A stretch of 64,000 bases of DNA from Thamnidium elegans (lineage: Eukaryota > Mucoromycota > Mucoromycetes > Mucorales > Mucoraceae), in NCBI GenBank assembly GCA_025201345.1, contig JAIXMG010000008.1, forward strand, positions 1,116,001 through 1,180,000. The letters run 5' to 3'. Position numbers and translations under genes: made by a program. The notes below the pieces were generated by a model. The model worked only from the letters and a program-made list of their open reading frames with translations. It was not told the DNA's origin and did no database searches. Positions 59,239 through 64,000 of this stretch are shown one piece after another. Each line of letters opens with the position of its first letter. Positions within the stretch are counted from its first letter, which is position 1.

Positions 59239-61451
59239 TTAGTTTCTCTTACGCTTAGAACCAGTAACAGTAAGACCCTTTAAGCGAGAACGAAGGACCT
59301 TCTTGGCAACTTCATCGGGCTTAACCTTGTTACGGTTCTTATTCTTAACATTAACATTATCATAATAGTTTTTACTCTTCTTATCAATGATTGTTTCGTT
59401 ATTGTTAACCTTAACCTTCTTGGAAGGATGCTCTTCTTCATCAACTTCCTTGGATTCATCAGCTTCTTCTACAACTGCTGATGTATCTTCCTCTTCTTCA
59501 TCATCATCTTCACCACTCATCTCAAGCTCACTATCGATTTCTTCAGCAGTTTCCTCAACCTCCTCTTCCTCTTCACCTTCAATGACAGGAGCCTTAACAA
59601 TAGGTCCCTCTTCACCAACGACGCTTTCAAAGACCTCATCCCAATCAGTGACTTCAGGTTGGGCAACAACAGGCTTAGGATCAACCTTCTTCTTAATAAT
59701 CTTGTTGGCACCAGTAGCATAGAGCTTAGCAGCAGCCTCTTCAGCCTTTCTAGCCTTAACTCTAGCACGCTCTTCAGCAACCAATTGCTTGTTATTAGCC
59801 AAATCATCTTCCAAGAAATCAGCACTGACATTAATCTTGCCAAACAATTGCTCGACACCGATTGTCTTCTTCTTCTTTTCTTCCAATTGTTCTTCAGTCA
59901 AAGGTTCAACAGCCTCAGGAGGAGGAACATAGTAAGGGATACGGCCACGAAGCCAATCGTTAAGAACCATAATGGAAACGTTATGTACATCAGGCTCACC
60001 CTTTTTAAGTAATTTACCAGTCTTTCTAGCGATTTGCTCAAGGAAATCGGTAGAATCAGTCCAACCTTGAAGACCGTAAGTTCTCTTGATGTATTCATGT
60101 CTAACACGAGATAAAATGGTAGGAATAGTATCTTCGGGGTTAGTCATCTTTTCAACACGAACGGAACCCTTCAAAATAATATCGACTTCACCGTCATCTA
60201 CGTTAGGTGGTACAACACCAGGACAATCGATAAGATAAATACGCTTCATCAAAGTGATATATTGCCAGACCTTGGTCTCTCCAGGAACAGGAGCAACAGT
60301 ACAAACCTTCTTGGCCTTTAATGTGTTAATGATGGAAGATTTACCAGTGTTGGGGTAACCAATAAAACCAACTGAAATTTGCTTCTTGTCACTGTGAAGA
60401 GAAGAGAATTGACGTAAGAGTTGGATAAGAGAACCCTTACCGAAGGAGTTGTTGATGGAAGCATGGAAAGCAAGAGTAGGAGCAGTCTTGGAGAGATGAG
60501 AGACCCAACGAGCAGTAGACCAAGTAGGAACAAGATCACACTTGTTAAGAACAAACAATAATTGCTTGTGAGGCTTTTCCTTCTTGATGAAGTTCTCAAT
60601 GTTGACACAACGAGTACCGATAGGATCACGAGCATCAAGAACGTGAATGATAACATCAGATGAATCAATAACCTTGTATAATTCGTTCCAAATACGCTTG
60701 GATTGACCAGCTTGGAGATACCAAGCACGAGCGGCATCGGTGTAATCATGCTCTTTGTTGGCTAAAAGACTGGTATCCTTTTCGGACTTATAGGTTTCTA
60801 TGTTAAAAAAAAAGGGGGGAGGGTCAGTAAATTTTTCTCATTTTTTTTTTCTCGATTATTTTTTGGGTTTACCATGAGTATCCTCAATCTTGGTCATTAA
60901 TTCTTCCATGGAACCAATAGGCAACTTGGGCTTCTTTCTTTGAGCCTTACCGCCAAAAGTATTTTCAAAGGTATCGGTTTCAAGAATATGCATACGAGTA
61001 TGCTTTTCGGAGTCTTGCAAAAGAGACATTGGTAACTTGTTTTGCTTTAATAAAACTTGATAAGGATCGTCGACCTTAGCACTAAGAGACTCACGGAAGT
61101 CTTCAAGTGCCTTTTGTCCAATAACTCTAGTATTACCTAAAGAAAAAAAATTTGTTAGATCTGAAGTTTTTTTTATTTTTTTCTAGATCCAATATAAAAT
61201 AACTTACCAAACCATTTACGATTAGGAGCAACACGAGCAGTCTTTACTTCGGTACTTTGGAATTCAGCAGCATGAATAACTCTACCTTGAGAATTACGAG
61301 TAGCTTTACCACCCTTCAACATGTTGATATACTTGAGCTTCTTTGCGTCTCTGTAAAAGTTTTCACCCTTGACTCTCAAGTTCTTGGCACGATCATCACC
61401 ACCGGCCTTGTCACGAGTGACTCTTTGCTTTTCCTTTTTAAATTGACCCAT
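59239..61451 (-). CDS. NOG2: Nucleolar GTP-binding protein 2 (NOG2/GNL2/NGP1)
   Basis: Three exons give about 660 residues. The N-terminal NGP1NT domain starts [20 protein letters not shown] and contains [17 protein letters not shown]. The GTPase is circularly permuted: G4 (VLNKCDLVP) comes before G1 ([17 protein letters not shown]), then [14 protein letters not shown] (G2/switch) and G3 ([11 protein letters not shown]). The C-terminal part has VERAR- and E/D-rich tracts ending in a basic tail ([17 protein letters not shown]). NOG2 binds pre-60S particles and is needed for late nuclear maturation before export. Codon use is biased, as for RACK1 and MetRS, and causes antisense open frames. Confidence 0.95.
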
Positions 61452-61654
61452 TTTACTTTTTTTATTAAAAAAAAAAGTTTTTTAGAAAATAAAAAAGGAG
61501 ATACAGTTAAAAATATTACTTTGATTTCAGCCCTTTCAATTAGAAAAAAACTCTAGAAAAAAAAAAAAAAAAAAAAGAGGAACTGGACTGCTTTTATTCA
61601 GATGTGACTTTTTAATTGGTTACCATGCCAACAAATAACAGAAACCTTATTGCT
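61452..61654. other. Short intergenic region
   Basis: Leader of NOG2 and 3' flank of the next minus-strand gene. It has A-homopolymers and no gene. Confidence 0.5.
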
Positions 61655-62665
61655 TTAAAAGGGGCCCAATGGGTTTTTACTTTGAAACAAATTAGCCATC
61701 AATTGGATTCTATATCTAATATTCCATTTTGGTTTTTGAAGGTCTTTGAAAAAGAAATCGAATTCATCATCGGGCATTTGCAAGATATGTAAAAAGTCTA
61801 TAAATTCGGATAATCCACAGACTGAGTCTCCATAGGTTGTCGCTAAAAGTATTAGGCGAGCTCTTCTCTTACTACAAAATAATGGGTATTTGTCAAACGC
61901 TATACCATCAATTTTATTATTTTCGGCGCAACTATCAACTATATAAAAGAGAATAAGTTTTTTTTTTAAAAAAAAAAGGAGAAGAGGAAAAAGAGCTTAC
62001 AGAATAATCGCAATGATATTTGTGTTACCAGATAGTTTATAAGAATACCAGAATTATTTCGGTTGCCAAGTTGATTTATTCGTCTAGAAATATCCAAGAT
62101 GACCCAATTGTACCATGCAGGGTTTATAGTCCACGTATCAAAATCATGAAATTGAGTTAGAACCCATATCTCGATAATGCTGGCAATTAAATGATCGTTC
62201 CTCATAGTATACATCAGGACTTCCTAAATAATATCGACAATTAAAAAAAAAAAAGGTTGTCAAAATAATAAATTAAGTTCGTACATTATCTTTTATACAT
62301 AACTCGAACGGCAGAATTTGCTCTTTTTGTCTATCAAAAGCGTCCTTGTAATGGTAACGAGTATCCATTACCAATATCCGATCTTTTACTGAGAAAAAAG
62401 ACTTTATATAAATATACATTAGTTACCGTATTAAGAAAATGAGGAGTTATATATATATACCAACTAACGTAGTTATTTTCAGTATGGTCGTCAAGAACAT
62501 AATCTTGTTCATATATACCTAGAAAAATATTTTTTTTAATAAATTCTATTGTACTACATTTTGTTTTTTTGCTTAGAAAAGAAAAAACTTACTATCGAGA
62601 TTAGGACGGCTATACTTGTCGTTATTATATTTGATGCTGTTTTTGCGGTAGTGAACAATTCTCAT
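61655..62665 (-). CDS. Unknown protein, ~240 residues
   Basis: Five exons read from 62665: MRIVHYRKNSIKYNNDKYSR PNLD, then SIYEQDYVLDDHTENNYV, then IKDRILVMDTRYHYKDAFDR QKEQILPFELCIKDN, then EVLMYTMRNDHLIASIIEIW VLTQFHDFDTWTINPAWYNW…QISLRLF, then FDSCAENNKIDGIAFDKYPL FCSKRRARLILLATTYGDSV…MANLFQSKNPLGPF. All junctions keep phase. One donor is GTTGGT, which is non-canonical after GT. The protein is mainly helical and Trp/Tyr/Ile-rich in the middle, with no TM segment or signal peptide. I do not recognise a family. The clean splicing supports a real gene, possibly limited to its lineage. Confidence 0.55.
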
Positions 62666-62891
62666 AGCTTGAGAGAGGAGAAAGGGAAAAAAAAGGTATA
62701 CAGGACAAAAAGAAAGAGAGAGAAAAAAAAGGGAAATAAAAAAGTTTAAAAACAATGAACGTAAACTTTTTATTATTAACTATGTTGTCAGTCAAGGGCA
62801 ATAGATAAAGAGCTGGCTTAACAATGAGATCAAAAAAATAGATGTTACACAAGCCACTGAAGCATTGCGAAAAAAGCAAAAAAGAAATGAG

Positions 62892-62965
62892 AACCCATGG
62901 CGGGGGTCGAACCCGCAATCTTTAGTTTAGAAGACTAACGCGTTATCCAATTACGCTACACGGGC
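62892..62965 (-). tRNA. tRNA-Arg (anticodon UCU)
   Basis: The minus strand folds into a full cloverleaf. The acceptor is GCCCGTG with CATGGGT (two G-U pairs). The D-arm is GCGT/ACGC. The anticodon stem is TTAGT/ACTAA with loop CTTCTAA, so the anticodon is TCT (reads AGA). The variable loop is AGATT and the T-arm is GCGGG-TTCGACC-CCCGC. It has no intron. A T-run (CTTTTTTG) follows about 10 bases later as the Pol III terminator. The A box (TAGCGTAATTGG) and B box (GGTTCGACCCC) are intact. AGA is the main arginine codon expected in such an AT-rich genome. Confidence 0.96.
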
Positions 62966-63031
62966 GATTCATATTTGTTTATTCATGGACTTTTTTATAT
63001 TTTAAAAAATATATTTTCGACTTTATTATAT

Positions 63032-63048
63032 CACGTGATATGCACGTG
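63032..63048. promoter_or_regulatory. Twin CACGTG E-boxes
   Basis: Two perfect CACGTG palindromes (63032-63037 and 63043-63048) sit 11 bases apart, one helical turn, inside a larger near-palindrome. They lie between the tRNA-Arg 5' end and the K/E-rich gene, about 380 bases before its ATG. Such sites are bound by bHLH factors (Cbf1, SREBP or Ino-type in fungi). Which gene they serve is not known. Confidence 0.65.
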
Positions 63049-63423
63049 ATATAATTACTTTTACGGACTAGATACACCGCCACTGAAGTTTTTTTTTTTT
63101 TGTAAAAAAGGAACTTTTAAGAATGTACCACAAACTTTGTTAACTCGAAAGTAAAGGAAGGGGGTAGAAGAAAATCGAGCTAATTTCTAGACTGAATGAT
63201 ATATAAAAAGTCTTTTTCAACATATTTAGGAATAATATTAAGTCTAAAAACTAACAACCCTGAATAACAAACAAAATATCCCGATTTAATATAAATTTAT
63301 ATTCTTTTTCCCTTTTAATTAAAACTGTCAAATTTTTTTTAGTGAAGAAACTTATACTGTAACTATCTTTTTTTTGTAACATACAAACAATGTTCTAATT
63401 ATATTATAGTATAGTTTAAAAGT

Positions 63424-64000
63424 ATGGGTACAACAGAACCAGCGCATGTTAAAGAGTTACCTATGCCATCACTTTCTGACCTTAATAAACCAGATATGCA
63501 TCAACAACCTACAAAGGAACAGCCTATAAAGGATTTACATCAACAGGGAATAGACAAGGAAGAAACAGCAACAGAAAAACATGTACCAAATCAAAATCCA
63601 ACAAAAGAACAAGAAATAAAGCACAAAGAAGACTGGTATCCACCACAGCCTGATTCGGCAAAGGAAGAAGCATTAAAGAAAAAAGAAGGTTGGCATTTAC
63701 AACAGCCAGATCCTTTCAATAAAGAAGGCTCACATCAACCAGACCCATTAATTAAAAAGGACTCTGATAAAAAACAATTGGATCCGTTGCATAAAGAAGA
63801 CTCCGATAAAAAGCAGTTAGACCCGTCGAGTAAAGAGGATTGGTACAAAAAACAAGATGCTGAAAAAACAGAAGATGGTTTAAAGAAGGAGGATGAGGGG
63901 AAAAAAGAATTGCATCGACAGGGAATAAAGAAGGGGAAAGAAAAAACGGAGGCAGAAAAGAAAGAAGCAGAGAAGAAAGAAGCCGAAAAGAAAGAAGGCG
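63424..64000 (+). CDS. K/E-rich repeat protein, start of gene (cut by window end)
   Basis: An ATG at 63424 opens a frame that runs without stop to the window end (192 codons). It starts MGTTEPAHVKELPMPSLSDL and is rich in Lys, Glu, Gln, Asp and Pro. Loose repeats are visible: HQQGIDKE / HRQGIKKG, KEDWYPPQPD / KEGWHLQQPD / KEDWYKKQD, and SDKKQLDPLHKED / SDKKQLDPSSKED. It then becomes an AEKKEAEKKE run. There is no signal peptide or TM in the part seen. It may be an intrinsically disordered, stress- or cytoskeleton-linked protein; the rest of the gene is needed. I do not recognise the family. Confidence 0.6.
   Translation, partial: MGTTEPAHVKELPMPSLSDLNKPDMHQQPTKEQPIKDLHQQGIDKEETATEKHVPNQNPTKEQEIKHKEDWYPPQPDSAKEEALKKKEGWHLQQPDPFNKEGSHQPDPLIKKDSDKKQLDPLHKEDSDKKQLDPSSKEDWYKKQDAEKTEDGLKKEDEGKKELHRQGIKKGKEKTEAEKKEAEKKEAEKKEG

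Noticed and set aside
59387..60749. Ser- or Leu-rich frames overlapping NOG2
   Set aside because: They are out-of-frame readings of acidic and biased-codon stretches in NOG2.
1..64000. CRISPR arrays, rRNA genes, secondary-metabolite or defence islands
   Set aside because: I saw no regularly spaced repeats, rRNA-like sequence or clusters of related pathway genes. The genome is eukaryotic, with introns throughout.

Overview
This is a stretch of a eukaryotic nuclear genome. It is strongly AT-rich and gene-dense, with many short spliceosomal introns (about 40-90 nt, GTA(A/T)G donors, TACTAAC/CTAAY-like branch sites, TAG/CAG acceptors) and pyrimidine-rich leaders just before start codons. Gene content points to a fungus, most likely a Mucoromycota (Mucorales-like) species. 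The main clues are a PUFA-type fatty-acid elongase with a QxxHH box, an NCS2 purine permease, a urease accessory protein, a HIS1-type ATP phosphoribosyltransferase, and a decayed Tc1-type transposase lying next to a multicopy-type reading frame. The taxonomic call is inference. All gene models were spliced by eye from the sequence.

Layout. 0.9-7 kb (+): a WD40 protein resembling a TFIIIC subunit, a hotdog thioesterase, an ELO elongase and a LYR-type mitochondrial protein. 7.2-10.5 kb (-): SAP18 with an RGG tail, then a xanthine/urate-type NCS2 permease. 10.5-13.8 kb: gene-poor, with transposon and multicopy-ORF remnants. 13.8-15 kb (+): a 2-oxoglutarate/Fe(II) oxygenase, convergent with an RBR ubiquitin ligase (-). 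16.6-26.8 kb (-): a small membrane protein, a Nup159/Nup214-type nucleoporin, a mitochondrial kynurenine-type aminotransferase and a HAL4/HRK1-like kinase, with decayed DNA between some of them. 27-29.2 kb (-): PSMD5/Hsm3-like proteasome chaperone. 29.2-32.8 kb: gene-poor, holding a large foldback (inverted-repeat) element. 32.8-36.2 kb: HIS1 (+) tail-to-tail with UreF (-), then RACK1 (-). 37.2 kb (+): a repeat-rich secreted protein. 39-44.8 kb: an unknown two-TM membrane protein (-) head-to-head with a membrane M1 aminopeptidase (+). 46.5 kb (+): a Gfd2/YDR514C-type RNase-H-fold protein. 49.6-50.5 kb (-): a four-finger C2H2 factor with a long upstream region. 55.2-61.5 kb (-): cytosolic methionyl-tRNA synthetase, complex I subunit NDUFA2 and the ribosome-assembly GTPase NOG2. 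61.7-64 kb: an unknown (-) gene, tRNA-Arg(UCU) (-), a twin E-box, and the start of a K/E-rich repeat protein (+) cut by the window end.

Most genes are housekeeping: translation (MetRS, RACK1, NOG2, tRNA-Arg), nuclear transport and chromatin (Nup159, SAP18, TFIIIC-like), proteolysis (PSMD5, RBR, M1) and mitochondria (LYR, NDUFA2, aminotransferase). The purine permease and UreF both belong to purine/urea nitrogen use, but they lie 24 kb apart and are not a cluster. No CRISPR array, rRNA, biosynthetic cluster or clear new defence-like system was seen. The least explained elements are the foldback element, the lineage-specific membrane and secreted proteins, the recurrent micro-exons, and the abundant T(n)A(n) tracts.
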